A DNA stretch of 64,000 nt from Oceanipulchritudo coccoides (GTDB lineage: Bacteria; Verrucomicrobiota; Verrucomicrobiia; Opitutales; Oceanipulchritudinaceae), in the NCBI RefSeq assembly GCF_010500615.1, contig NZ_JAAGNX010000001.1:1317531-1381530 (forward strand), given 5' to 3'. The position numbers and the translations under genes were made by a program. Below, one piece after another: positions 20,715 through 29,717 of the stretch. The notes below the pieces were generated by a model, which was not told where the DNA came from, did not search any database, and saw only the letters and a list, made by a program, of their open reading frames with translations. The stretch's first letter is position 1; the number at the start of each line of letters is the position of its first letter.

Positions 20715-22040
20715 ATGAATTTTCCCCGATTGATCACCGTTGTCTCACTGTCGACTCTCCTCCTGGGCAGCCTTTTTTCGGCTGATGAAACCGGCAGTGC
20801 CATTTTCATTCATCCTGATGGAATGGGCCTTGGGCATTGGAACGCTGCACGACTCCTCGAGGTCGGACCAGACGGGATGTTGAACTGGGATACACTGGAG
20901 CAGTTGGCGGCCTATCGCGTGCACCAGAAGAACTGGCTCTCAACGACCTCACATGCAGGGGCCACCGCCCATGCATACGGCAAAAAGGTCCACCATAATT
21001 CCTATGGCATGGATCAGGACAAGCCCTTGACAGCTCTTTCCGGCAAGCCGCTATCCATCATGCAGGAAGCCATGGCGTCGGGAATCCGCGTCGGGGTAGT
21101 CAACAGCGGGCACATCGGTGAACCGGGCACGGGAGTATTCCTTGCCAGTACCGACAATCGATATGATTTCCGGCCACTTGCCCGGAAGATCATGGAGAGC
21201 GGGGCTGACTTGATTTTCTGTGCGGGGGAAATCTACCTGATCCCGGTTGGCACAATCGGCAAGCACGGCAGGGAAGGCACGCGTGAGGATGGGCGAAACC
21301 TGTTGGAAGAAGCCGAGGGCCGTGGCTACACTGTGATTTTTACCCGGGAGGAGTTGTTCGCGCTTGATCCCAAGACGGAAAAGGTAATCGGGATTTTTGC
21401 CGCGGAAAACACCTATAATGACAAGAAGGAAAACGTCTTAAAGAAGGCAGGCCTTGAAACCTACGATCCGGAGGCACCGACCTTCGCCGAGATGACAACC
21501 GTCGCCCTGAAGATCCTTGGATCAGATCCCCAACGGCAGTTTTTCCTCGTTGCAGAAGAGGAGGGGACCGACAATTTCTCGAATAATACAAATGCCAAGG
21601 GAATGTTGGATGCCGCCATCCGGGCAGACAAGGCGATCGGCGCAGTAGTCGATTTCATGAATACACAAGCCGACCGGAAGACCTTGCTGATTGTGGGTGC
21701 TGACAGCGACGCCGGGAGCCCGTCTATCTGGGCCCCAAGGGGGAAAGGTGAAGATTATCAACTTCCAAAAAAGACGAATTCCGGCGCAGAGTTGGATGGG
21801 CCCGAAGGAACGGGCGGAACTCCCTTCTTCAGCAAACCGGACCAGTTCGGTAATGCTTACCCGTTCGGCATTTCATGGGCCAACGCAAATGATTATCAGG
21901 GAAGTGCGATTACGCGGGCTCACGGATTTAATAGCCAATTGCTGGGTACGAACATTGATAACAGCGGAATCTACCGCATCTTCTACGAGGTTCTCTTCGG
22001 GGTGACTCCCGAAATCGCGGCATCGAAGTTGCAGGAATAA
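20715..22040 (+). CDS. Divergent alkaline phosphatase-like protein, exported
   Basis: A 441-residue protein with a signal peptide (MNFPRLITVVSLSTLLLGSLFSA). The alkaline phosphatase fold is marked by HPDGMGLGHW (Asp35, metal ligand position of PhoA D51), TTSHAGATAHAYG (Ser79 at the nucleophile position), EEEGTDNFSNN (Glu and Asp of the metal site), ADSDAG and RAHG. Several canonical ligands differ: the Asp before the nucleophile is Thr, the His four residues after the EEEGTD Asp is Asn, and the DH pair is Asp-Ser. It may use metal differently, act on an unusual ester, or be non-catalytic. The ATG at 20715 is chosen since upstream in-frame codons would bury the signal peptide. Confidence 0.82.
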   Translation: MNFPRLITVVSLSTLLLGSLFSADETGSAIFIHPDGMGLGHWNAARLLEVGPDGMLNWDTLEQLAAYRVHQKNWLSTTSHAGATAHAYGKKVHHNSYGMDQDKPLTALSGKPLSIMQEAMASGIRVGVVNSGHIGEPGTGVFLASTDNRYDFRPLARKIMESGADLIFCAGEIYLIPVGTIGKHGREGTREDGRNLLEEAEGRGYTVIFTREELFALDPKTEKVIGIFAAENTYNDKKENVLKKAGLETYDPEAPTFAEMTTVALKILGSDPQRQFFLVAEEEGTDNFSNNTNAKGMLDAAIRADKAIGAVVDFMNTQADRKTLLIVGADSDAGSPSIWAPRGKGEDYQLPKKTNSGAELDGPEGTGGTPFFSKPDQFGNAYPFGISWANANDYQGSAITRAHGFNSQLLGTNIDNSGIYRIFYEVLFGVTPEIAASKLQE

Positions 22041-22054
22041 AGATTGGTGAGGCC

Positions 22055-23437
22055 TTAGCTGACGCCATCGGCGATGTCTTCAAGCGGGTAGCTCCAGATC
22101 TCTGAAAGCGTCGGATGGTACCAGTGGACCTTGAGCAGGTCCTTGGCAGTGGCACCCATGGAAATCCCGACTGCGAGAGCGTGGATCAATTCCCCGGCGT
22201 CCTTGCCCACGCACTGGGCACCGACAATCCTGCCGCTCGACCGCTCCGCCCAAGCCTTGACATAGCCATGTTTGGCCTCCATGAGGATCGACTTGCCGTG
22301 GTCGTCAAACGGGTACTCCGCCTCGATCAATTCCATCCCGCGTGCTTTGGCCTCCTCCACAGGAATACCTGCTGAGGCAACCTGCGGATCGGTGAAAACG
22401 ACGGAAGTCCGTGTATCGAGATTGACCGGGTCCGCTGGCCTTCCAGTGGCGTGCCGGGCAGCCGTCTCACCCTGCATGATGGCAATATGGACAATTTCAA
22501 ACGGTCCGCAGACATCGCCTGCCGCATAGATTTTCGGATTGGAAGTCTGTTGGTGCTCATTCACCTGTATTTGGCCGTTTGGCTTAAGGGTCACCCCCGC
22601 AGCCTTTAGATTCATATTGTCGATCGCGGGTCGACGCCCAAGGGCATTGACCAAATGACGGGCCTCGACCCTCATCGATTCGGCACCCTCCATAAATTCA
22701 ACGGAGAATCCGGTATCCGTCTTTTCAATTTTGCCTAGTTTGGTGCCCGTATGGAGATCCATGCCTTCTTCCCGGAATGCCTTCATGACGACCTCCGCGG
22801 CCTCGGGGGATTCCTCCTTGAGGATATGCGGGCTGCGCTGTACCTGAGTCACTTTCGAGCCGGCCCGGTGGAGGAATTGGGCCAGTTCACAAGCGACCAC
22901 GCCGCCTCCGAGGACAATTACCGATTCGGGCAGCTCGCTTAAATCCAATACGTCGTCACTCGTCCAGATTCCGGGAAGCTCCAGGCCGGGTATATTCGGA
23001 AAGTTGACCACTGAACCCGTCGCGATGATGAATGCATCGGCGGTGATTTCCTTGCCGGATGTCGAGAGTTTGAGAGTTTTGGGGTCCTTGAAGGCTCCCA
23101 ATTCCCGGAACAGCGTGAAGCGATCTGAAGCCAGTTGCTCCTGCCGATAGCTCTTGAAATCGTCAATCATACGGGTTTTCCGCTGATGGAGTGCTGGCAT
23201 GTCGACCTTGGCCGACGGAATATCGAGTCCAAAGAGGCGACCATTCTGTGCCAGATGAAGGACCTCGGCAGAGTAAATAAGGGTCTTGGAAGGCATGCAG
23301 CCCCGCAGGATGCAGAGGCCGCCCAATTCGTCAGAATTGTCGACAATAGCCACGCGTTGGTGGGTCTCCCGCACGGTTCTTGCCGCGGCATAGCCTGCGG
23401 AGCCCCCTCCAATTACGATTACATCAAAGTGTTCCAT
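22055..23437 (-). CDS. NAD(P)/FAD-dependent disulfide oxidoreductase (Lpd/MerA family)
   Basis: A 460-residue class I pyridine nucleotide-disulfide reductase. FAD is held by VIVIGGGSAGYAAARTV at the N-terminus, the redox-active pair is in GGLCILRGCMPSKTL (Cys-x4-Cys), and NAD(P) binding is at VIVLGGGVVACELAQFL. KIYAAGDVCG is the second FAD contact. The C-terminal dimerisation domain has the His-Pro active-site pair in VHWYHPTLSEIW. It could be a dihydrolipoamide dehydrogenase, a soluble transhydrogenase or a mercuric-reductase-like enzyme. No 2-oxoacid dehydrogenase or mer gene is adjacent, so the physiological substrate is open. The start at 23437 matches the family; an in-frame extension to 23596 is not expected to be translated. 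It is divergent from serA. Confidence 0.85.
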   Translation of the reverse strand: MEHFDVIVIGGGSAGYAAARTVRETHQRVAIVDNSDELGGLCILRGCMPSKTLIYSAEVLHLAQNGRLFGLDIPSAKVDMPALHQRKTRMIDDFKSYRQEQLASDRFTLFRELGAFKDPKTLKLSTSGKEITADAFIIATGSVVNFPNIPGLELPGIWTSDDVLDLSELPESVIVLGGGVVACELAQFLHRAGSKVTQVQRSPHILKEESPEAAEVVMKAFREEGMDLHTGTKLGKIEKTDTGFSVEFMEGAESMRVEARHLVNALGRRPAIDNMNLKAAGVTLKPNGQIQVNEHQQTSNPKIYAAGDVCGPFEIVHIAIMQGETAARHATGRPADPVNLDTRTSVVFTDPQVASAGIPVEEAKARGMELIEAEYPFDDHGKSILMEAKHGYVKAWAERSSGRIVGAQCVGKDAGELIHALAVGISMGATAKDLLKVHWYHPTLSEIWSYPLEDIADGVS

Positions 23438-23573
23438 GGGCGAAAATCTACCGCAAGCCTGCCGATCAGCAAGTCTCTCTTTAATTCGCCTTTCTTCCAT
23501 CCATCTGCCCGATTCGCGAAGAAGGGATTGCCAATGGGACTTTCCTGTATCTACCCTTTCCCGCTTTGCACTC

Positions 23574-25172
23574 ATGAAAATACTGATAGCAGACAAAATA
23601 TCCGGTAGCGGGGTCCAATTCCTCCGTGATCAGGAAGGCGTGGAAGTGGTGGAGGCCTATGGTTCCTCTCAGGAAGAGCTCGAGGGAATGGTCGCCGATG
23701 TGGACGCGATCATTGTTCGGAGCGCCTCCAGTGTGACCAAGGCCATCATAGATGCAGCCCCCAAGCTGCGGGCAGTTGGCCGTGCGGGAGTCGGTGTCGA
23801 TAATATCGATATCGAGGCAGCTACTGACCGGGGAATAGTGGTCATGAACACGCCGGGTGGCAATACCATCGCCACCGCGGAATTGACTTTCACGCATTTG
23901 CTTTGCTCTGCACGGCCAATCCCACAAGCCAACGCGCTCATGAAAGCGGGCAAATGGGAAAAGAAAGCCTTTCAGGGAAGCGAGTTGTACAAGAAGACAA
24001 TCGGTATTCTCGGACTCGGCCGGATCGGATCGGAAGTGGCCAAGCGCGCAAAGGCCTTTGGCATGAATGTCCTCGCCTACGATCCTTACCTGACGAAGGC
24101 GCGTGCCGAGCAGCTCGAGGTGAACAAGGTGGAGTTGGAGGAAGTCTTTGAGAAGGCGGATTTCATCACAGTCCACATGCCCAAGACTGAAACGACAAAA
24201 AACATGCTCAACGCTTCCACGTTTGCCAAGATGAAGGATGGCATCCGTATTATTAATTGCGCCCGAGGTGGCTTGATTGATGAGGATGATCTTGCCGAGG
24301 CACTCCGTTCTGGAAAGGTTGCAGCTGCTGGACTCGACGTCTTTGTCGAGGAACCGCTATCTTCGGAAAGTGCACTTCGCGAACATGACCGACTTGTCAT
24401 GACACCGCACCTTGGTGCTTCCACCGCGGAGGCTCAGGAAAACGTCGGCTTGGAAGTGGCCGAAAGCATTTATGAATCCCTGATGGGAGGATGGGTGCAG
24501 AACGCAATCAATGCGCCATCGATCGATCCCAAGCAGCTGGCGGTACTCCGTCCTTATCTGAATCTTGCTTTCAAGATGGGAACGGTCATCCAGCAATTGA
24601 CTCCATCGGAGATCAATCACATCCGAATCACCTACTCGGGCAATCTGGTCAACCTCGAGGTAAAACCGCTCAATCGGGCATTCCAGCGCGGCTATCTGCG
24701 TAAAATCACGACCGACGTCAACGACGTCAACGCGCCTCGAATCATGGACCGTCTGGGTATCAAGGGGGAAATTGTCCAGAACAGCCTCGAACGGGACTAC
24801 ACGGAGCTGATCCGCATTGAGGCGACTGATTCAAACGGAAAGTCTTATTCGATTGAAGGGACCTTGATCGGCAAGTCGCAAAACCCGCGCCTGACGCTGG
24901 TCAACGAGCGCAACGTGGAAAGCCCGCTTGATGAAAAGTATCTCCTGGTTCTCGAGAACGAGGACGTTCCCGGCATTGTCGGCATGGTGGGGACGGTCCT
25001 TGCCAAGCATAAGTTGAATATTTCCAACATGTCGCTAAGCCGGAATACGGTGGGTGGCATTGCCTTGAACATTTGCGGACTGGACAGCGAACCGGAGGCT
25101 GAAGCGATCGCTGAAATCACTGCCAACAAATATATCAAGGGCATCCGGGTAGTGAACCTGAACGGGGCATAA
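23574..25172 (+). CDS. serA: D-3-phosphoglycerate dehydrogenase, long form
   Basis: First step of serine synthesis: 3-phosphoglycerate plus NAD to 3-phosphohydroxypyruvate. The 532-residue long form comprises a split substrate domain, a Rossmann domain (GILGLGRIGSEVAKRA), and the catalytic Arg, Glu and His in ARGGLIDEDDL, the following EEPL region and MTPHLGAST. An allosteric substrate-binding domain follows (about 325-450), then a C-terminal ACT domain (LLVLENEDVPGIVGMVGTVL) that usually senses serine. The ATG at 23574 fits the family. It leads a tightly packed same-strand run with plsY, hom, lysC, thrC and gpsA; only one base separates it from the plsY start codon. Confidence 0.95.
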   Translation: MKILIADKISGSGVQFLRDQEGVEVVEAYGSSQEELEGMVADVDAIIVRSASSVTKAIIDAAPKLRAVGRAGVGVDNIDIEAATDRGIVVMNTPGGNTIATAELTFTHLLCSARPIPQANALMKAGKWEKKAFQGSELYKKTIGILGLGRIGSEVAKRAKAFGMNVLAYDPYLTKARAEQLEVNKVELEEVFEKADFITVHMPKTETTKNMLNASTFAKMKDGIRIINCARGGLIDEDDLAEALRSGKVAAAGLDVFVEEPLSSESALREHDRLVMTPHLGASTAEAQENVGLEVAESIYESLMGGWVQNAINAPSIDPKQLAVLRPYLNLAFKMGTVIQQLTPSEINHIRITYSGNLVNLEVKPLNRAFQRGYLRKITTDVNDVNAPRIMDRLGIKGEIVQNSLERDYTELIRIEATDSNGKSYSIEGTLIGKSQNPRLTLVNERNVESPLDEKYLLVLENEDVPGIVGMVGTVLAKHKLNISNMSLSRNTVGGIALNICGLDSEPEAEAIAEITANKYIKGIRVVNLNGA

Positions 25173-25173
25173 T

Positions 25174-25794
25174 GTGAATGCGTATGTCATAAGCCTGTTT
25201 TCCCTGCTTGCCGGATACCTCATCGGATCAATCTCCTTTGCTGTATTGATCACCCGTGCCAAGGGGGTGGACATCTTTTCGGTAGGCAGCGGTAATCCTG
25301 GCGCGACCAATGTCCTTCGTGTTCTGGGCAAGCCTTATGGATATACCTGTTTTCTGCTGGACGCGTTCAAGGGTGTCGCCGCGGTGCTTATTGGCCGCGG
25401 GCTCTCCCTTCAGGCGGGCCTAGATCCGCAGTTGCTGGGAATCATTGGTTTGCTAGGGGCAATCCTCGGGCATAGTTTTTCGCTCTTCCTGAAATTCAAG
25501 GGAGGGAAGGGCGTGGCAACCACAGTTGGCGGCTTGTTTACGCTTTTGCCACTGGTCATGCTGATCGGTGCCATCTTGTGGCTTATTGTGTTTCTTATTT
25601 CACGGTATGTCTCCCTTGCCAGTCTGGTTCTTGGGGTCAGCCTGCCTGTAAGTGCCTTTTTCCTGAAATCCGATCAGGCCAGTTTCTGGCTCTGTGTATT
25701 TCTCGCCATTCTCATTCTAGTTCGTCACCGCGCAAACATTCAACGCCTTCTGGCCGGAACGGAAAACCGCGCCGGGCGTAGTAGGAAATCATGA
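25174..25794 (+). CDS. plsY: Acyl-phosphate:glycerol-3-phosphate acyltransferase
   Basis: An inner-membrane enzyme that transfers the acyl group from acyl-phosphate to glycerol-3-phosphate, giving lysophosphatidic acid. Its 206 residues hold about five hydrophobic segments and the three PlsY motifs: GSGNPGATNVLR (motif 1), GHSFSLFLKFKGGKGVATT (motif 2) and a motif 3 region before the basic tail. The start is a GTG at 25174, one base after the serA stop; the overlapping ATG is followed directly by TGA, so it cannot be used. The gene is embedded among amino-acid genes and overlaps hom by 4 bases. Confidence 0.93.
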   Translation: MNAYVISLFSLLAGYLIGSISFAVLITRAKGVDIFSVGSGNPGATNVLRVLGKPYGYTCFLLDAFKGVAAVLIGRGLSLQAGLDPQLLGIIGLLGAILGHSFSLFLKFKGGKGVATTVGGLFTLLPLVMLIGAILWLIVFLISRYVSLASLVLGVSLPVSAFFLKSDQASFWLCVFLAILILVRHRANIQRLLAGTENRAGRSRKS

Positions 25795-27107
25795 CAAATT
25801 CACGCAAAATCAAAGTGGCCATTGCCGGGCTTGGAACTGTGGGGCAGGGGGTTTGGAAGCACCTGCGGGCTCGGCGCAAGGAACTCGAGTCCAGCATGCG
25901 TTGCCAGTATTCGCTCGAACGGGCGGCGGTCCGGGATCTTTCAAAAAAGAGGGCTATCCGGATTTCACAAAAGGTTCTCACCGATGACGCAATGTCACTC
26001 GCCAATGATCCGGAAATTGATGTGCTGTGTGAATTAATGGGCGGAACCGATGAGGCCCTCAAGGTGACCAAGGCTGCCCTCAAGAACGGGAAGACTGTTG
26101 TTTCAGCGAACAAGGCCCTGCTCTGTGATCACGGCGATGCCTTGTTCCGGTTGGCCAAGGAAAACGGCGCGCATATCTATTTTGAGGCCAGTGTGGCCGG
26201 GGGGATTCCGATTATCAAGGCCCTGCGGGAAGGCCTTGTCGTGAACCAGTTTCCGCAGATCTACGGAATCCTCAACGGTACCTGCAATTACATCCTCACG
26301 CGGATGGAGCGCGAAATGCAGTCCTTCGAGACAATTCTGCAGGATGCCCGCCGCCTCGGATATGTCGAAGCGGACGAGAGCCTGGATCTGGATGGATGGG
26401 ATGCTGCCCACAAGGCCGTTATCATTGCCTACCTTGCCCATGGAAAATGGATACCTTTGAAGAAAATGCCGGTAGAAGGTATCCGGGAGATCACGCTTGA
26501 GGATATCCAGTGGGCGCAACGGCTCGGCTATAAGATCAAGTTGCTGGCCCTTATTTTGCGCGATTTCAAGAATGACCACCTTTTTGCCAGCGTGCAACCC
26601 GCCTTGGTTCCCTCAGACATGATCCTTGCCAACGTGGACGGGGTCTTCAACGCGATCTCCGTGACCGGCGATATCGTCGGTGAGAGTGTCTACATTGGAA
26701 GGGGGGCCGGTCAGGATGCAACGGCCAGTGCGGTGATCAGTGATGTTGTTGATGCTGTGACGGCCATTTCACACGGGATCCAACCCGAGGAGCCCGTCAA
26801 CCGGCAAGACTTGAAACTGGCCCGACTTGAAGATGTTTACCGCTCATTCTACATTCGCCTTTCCGTAAAAGACCAACCGGGTGTACTCGCGGAAGTAGCG
26901 AATATTCTTTCCAAGCAGGACATCAGTATCGAAAGCGTCATGCAGCAGCCCAACGGAACGAGTGGCTCGGCAAACCTTGTCCTGACGACACACGTTTGTA
27001 GTGAAGCAGCCATGGCATCAGCCGTTGCTGTATTGAAGCGCCACCGGTCTTTGCTGAAGAAACCCTTCCTTTTGCGCATTGCCGATTTTGCCCAGCGCCT
27101 GGGTTGA
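25791..27107 (+). CDS. hom: Homoserine dehydrogenase
   Basis: Reduces aspartate semialdehyde to homoserine with NAD(P)H, the branch point to threonine and methionine. The order over 438 residues is a Rossmann domain (IAGLGTVGQGVW), then the catalytic domain with GTCNYILTRME and ADESLDLDGWDAAHKAVI including the catalytic Lys. A C-terminal ACT domain (DQPGVLAEVANILSKQDISIES) suggests feedback by threonine. The ATGA overlap with plsY indicates coupled translation. lysC follows after 14 bases, so two successive enzymes of the aspartate pathway are made together. Confidence 0.95.
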   Translation: MTNSRKIKVAIAGLGTVGQGVWKHLRARRKELESSMRCQYSLERAAVRDLSKKRAIRISQKVLTDDAMSLANDPEIDVLCELMGGTDEALKVTKAALKNGKTVVSANKALLCDHGDALFRLAKENGAHIYFEASVAGGIPIIKALREGLVVNQFPQIYGILNGTCNYILTRMEREMQSFETILQDARRLGYVEADESLDLDGWDAAHKAVIIAYLAHGKWIPLKKMPVEGIREITLEDIQWAQRLGYKIKLLALILRDFKNDHLFASVQPALVPSDMILANVDGVFNAISVTGDIVGESVYIGRGAGQDATASAVISDVVDAVTAISHGIQPEEPVNRQDLKLARLEDVYRSFYIRLSVKDQPGVLAEVANILSKQDISIESVMQQPNGTSGSANLVLTTHVCSEAAMASAVAVLKRHRSLLKKPFLLRIADFAQRLG

Positions 27108-27121
27108 AGAGAGGATAAATT

Positions 27122-28336
27122 ATGGCACTCATCGTACAAAAATACGGCGGCAGTTCGGTCAAGGACCTTGAGCGGATTCAGGCAGTCGCGGCGCGAGTCA
27201 AGCAGACCTGTGAAGAGGGGAACCAGGTTGTGGTTGTCGTTTCCGCCCGTGGTGGCGTGACCAACCGGCTTGTCGCGGATGCAAAGACCCTTCACGAGCA
27301 ACCGGATGATCGGGAAATGGACATGCTCCTTTCCATCGGTGAGCAGGAAACAATCGCCCTGACCTCCATCGCCCTTCATGCTATCGGCCAGCCTGCGGTA
27401 TCCCGTACGGGTGCGCAGGCCGGCATTGTGACGGACAGCGTCCATACGAAGGCCCGCCTTATTGATATTAGCGGCGGGGACATTCCGCAGCAGTTGAATG
27501 ACGGGAAAGTGGTCATAGTTGCTGGTTTTCAGGGAATGAATGAGACTGGCCAGATCACAACCCTCGGTCGCGGCGGTTCGGATTTGTCAGCGATTGCCCT
27601 GGCGGCCGCCCTCAAGGCGGATATCTGCCAGATATACACGGACGTGGATGGTGTCTACACGGCCGATCCCCGGGTCGTGCCCAACGCCCGCAAACTGCCG
27701 GAAATTGCCTACGAGGAGATGCTCGAGCTGGCCAGCCTTGGCTCCAAGGTAATGCAGTCACGAGCAGTGGAATTTGCCAACAAGCATGATGTGCCATTTG
27801 AGGTACGAAACAGTTATAACAATAATCCAGGAACGATTGTGAAAGCGGATATTACTCTTGAAGACGTTGTGGTGCGTGGTGTCGCCTGCGACAAGAACCA
27901 GACCAAAGTTGTTGTCAGTGAATTGCCCGACCAACCCGGTGCGGCTGCCAAGGTCTTCCAGGACCTCTCCGACGCGAAGGTCAATGTGGACATGATCGTG
28001 CAGAATCTCGGGCGTGACGGGATTGCCAACCTTACCTTTACGGTTGCCTCGGACGAGGCTTACAAAGCCGAGAAGGCAGTGACCGAGTGTCTGGGGAAGC
28101 TGGGCCGCGGCAAAGTCGACCTGGCAGACCGGATGGCGAAAGTCTCCGTAGTCGGGATTGGCATGCGGAGTCATTCAGGCGTTGCCTCGAAAATGTTTAC
28201 GGCGCTCGCGGAGAACGGCATCAATATCCAGCTTATCAGCACAAGTGAGATCAAGATATCGGTCGCTGTTGATTTGGAGAAGGCGGACGATGCGGTTCGC
28301 GTGATCCATACTTCCTTTGATTTGGACAAGGAGTAG
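27122..28336 (+). CDS. lysC: Aspartate kinase
   Basis: Phosphorylates aspartate at the head of the lysine, threonine and methionine pathways. The kinase domain begins IVQKYGGSSVKD and contains GRGGSDLSAIALAAAL and YTDVDGVYTADPR. Two ACT domains follow (KVVVSELPDQPGAAAKVFQDL and KVSVVGIGMRSHSGVASKMF), the usual allosteric site for lysine and/or threonine. At 404 residues it is a monofunctional aspartokinase. It lies 14 bases after hom and 7 bases before the thrC start. Confidence 0.96.
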   Translation: MALIVQKYGGSSVKDLERIQAVAARVKQTCEEGNQVVVVVSARGGVTNRLVADAKTLHEQPDDREMDMLLSIGEQETIALTSIALHAIGQPAVSRTGAQAGIVTDSVHTKARLIDISGGDIPQQLNDGKVVIVAGFQGMNETGQITTLGRGGSDLSAIALAAALKADICQIYTDVDGVYTADPRVVPNARKLPEIAYEEMLELASLGSKVMQSRAVEFANKHDVPFEVRNSYNNNPGTIVKADITLEDVVVRGVACDKNQTKVVVSELPDQPGAAAKVFQDLSDAKVNVDMIVQNLGRDGIANLTFTVASDEAYKAEKAVTECLGKLGRGKVDLADRMAKVSVVGIGMRSHSGVASKMFTALAENGINIQLISTSEIKISVAVDLEKADDAVRVIHTSFDLDKE

Positions 28337-28343
28337 TCGGCAC

Positions 28344-29705
28344 ATGCAGTACGTTTCAACACGTGGCCAGTCCGATCCGCTTTCCTTTACCAAAGCCGTG
28401 GCAACTGGTTTGGCCCCCGACGGAGGCCTGTATGTCCCGATGGACCTGCCGGATTTGCGTCCATTTTTGAAAGACTGGGAAGGGCTTGGGTACGCGGATC
28501 TTTGCGAGGAGTTTTTCAAGCTCTTCGCCACCGATCTCGATCCGGTTGTCCTCAAGCAATGTGTCCGGGATGCCTACCTTGATTTCAGCCATCCTGATAC
28601 GGCCCCGTTGAAAACACTTGAGAAAGGACTTCATGTTCTTGAGTTGTTTCATGGCCCCACACTCGCATTCAAGGATTTTGCCCTTCAGCTACTGGGCAAC
28701 CTCTATGAGGCCCAGATTCAGCGGACTGGTAATCCAATTAATGTACTTGGCGCCACTTCCGGTGATACCGGCGCGGCAGCAATCCATGGCCTCCTTGGAA
28801 AGGAAGGCGTGAATATCTTTATCCTGTATCCACGTGGCGGGGTTTCCGCCCTGCAGGAGCGGCAGATGACCTGCACGCGGGCCGACAATGTCTATGCAAT
28901 CGGGATTGATGGGACCTTTGACGATGCCCAGAACAGCATCAAGGAAGTCTTTGGTGATCTGGAGTTTCGCCATTCCGCCCATTTGAGCGCGGTCAATTCA
29001 ATCAACCTGGCCCGCGTCCTGGCCCAGTGTGTCTATTATATCTACGCGTTTTTCCGGCTTCCCGAAGAGGAACGGGAAAACCTCACCTTTGTCGTGCCTA
29101 CTGGGAATTTTGGAAATGTCCTCGCCGGTTGGTGGACACAAAAGATGGGCCTGCCCGTCAAGGGCTTTCATATCGCCACCAATCAGAATGATATCCTGTA
29201 TCGACTTTTCACGACAGGCAAGTACGAGGTCCATTCAGTCCACCCCAGCAGCGCACCATCCATGGATATACAGATCGCCAGCAATTTTGAGCGATTCCTC
29301 TATTTTCATGAAGGGCAGGATCCTGCGCGGGTGCGGGAAATCATGTCGCAGTTCCGGGATTCCGGACAGTACACATTTGCTGATTTCAACCGGGATACCT
29401 TTTCGGCAAGCCGGGCAACCGACGCGGATATCCAGGCCCATATCCGGGATATCCATGAACAATATGGATACGTTCTCGACCCGCATACCGCTTGTGGATT
29501 CCAGAATTTGCCTGAATCCGGGACCCGCGTGGTTCTCGGGACGGCCGATCCCGCCAAATTTCCGGAAACGATTGAGCTTTCGATTGGCGAACATCCAAAA
29601 TCGCCCAGGCTGGAGGAATTGAAAGCCATCGAACCGTGTTCCTATGTGCTTGAACCGGATCCTGAGTCCGTTAAAAAGTTCATTCACGAGCACATCACCT
29701 CCTAA
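28344..29705 (+). CDS. thrC: Threonine synthase
   Basis: Converts O-phosphohomoserine to threonine with PLP. The 453-residue protein begins MQYVSTRGQSDPLSFTKAV, the typical N-terminus of the long-form family. The PLP lysine lies in HGPTLAFKDFALQLLG, and VLGATSGDTGAAAIHG binds the phosphate. An AAGGAG-like ribosome site (AAGGAG at 28329) precedes the ATG at 28344; an in-frame start 27 bases earlier lies inside lysC. No thrB (homoserine kinase) is in this run, so it must be elsewhere. gpsA follows after 12 bases. Confidence 0.95.
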   Translation: MQYVSTRGQSDPLSFTKAVATGLAPDGGLYVPMDLPDLRPFLKDWEGLGYADLCEEFFKLFATDLDPVVLKQCVRDAYLDFSHPDTAPLKTLEKGLHVLELFHGPTLAFKDFALQLLGNLYEAQIQRTGNPINVLGATSGDTGAAAIHGLLGKEGVNIFILYPRGGVSALQERQMTCTRADNVYAIGIDGTFDDAQNSIKEVFGDLEFRHSAHLSAVNSINLARVLAQCVYYIYAFFRLPEEERENLTFVVPTGNFGNVLAGWWTQKMGLPVKGFHIATNQNDILYRLFTTGKYEVHSVHPSSAPSMDIQIASNFERFLYFHEGQDPARVREIMSQFRDSGQYTFADFNRDTFSASRATDADIQAHIRDIHEQYGYVLDPHTACGFQNLPESGTRVVLGTADPAKFPETIELSIGEHPKSPRLEELKAIEPCSYVLEPDPESVKKFIHEHITS

Positions 29706-29717
29706 CTCGAGTTACCC

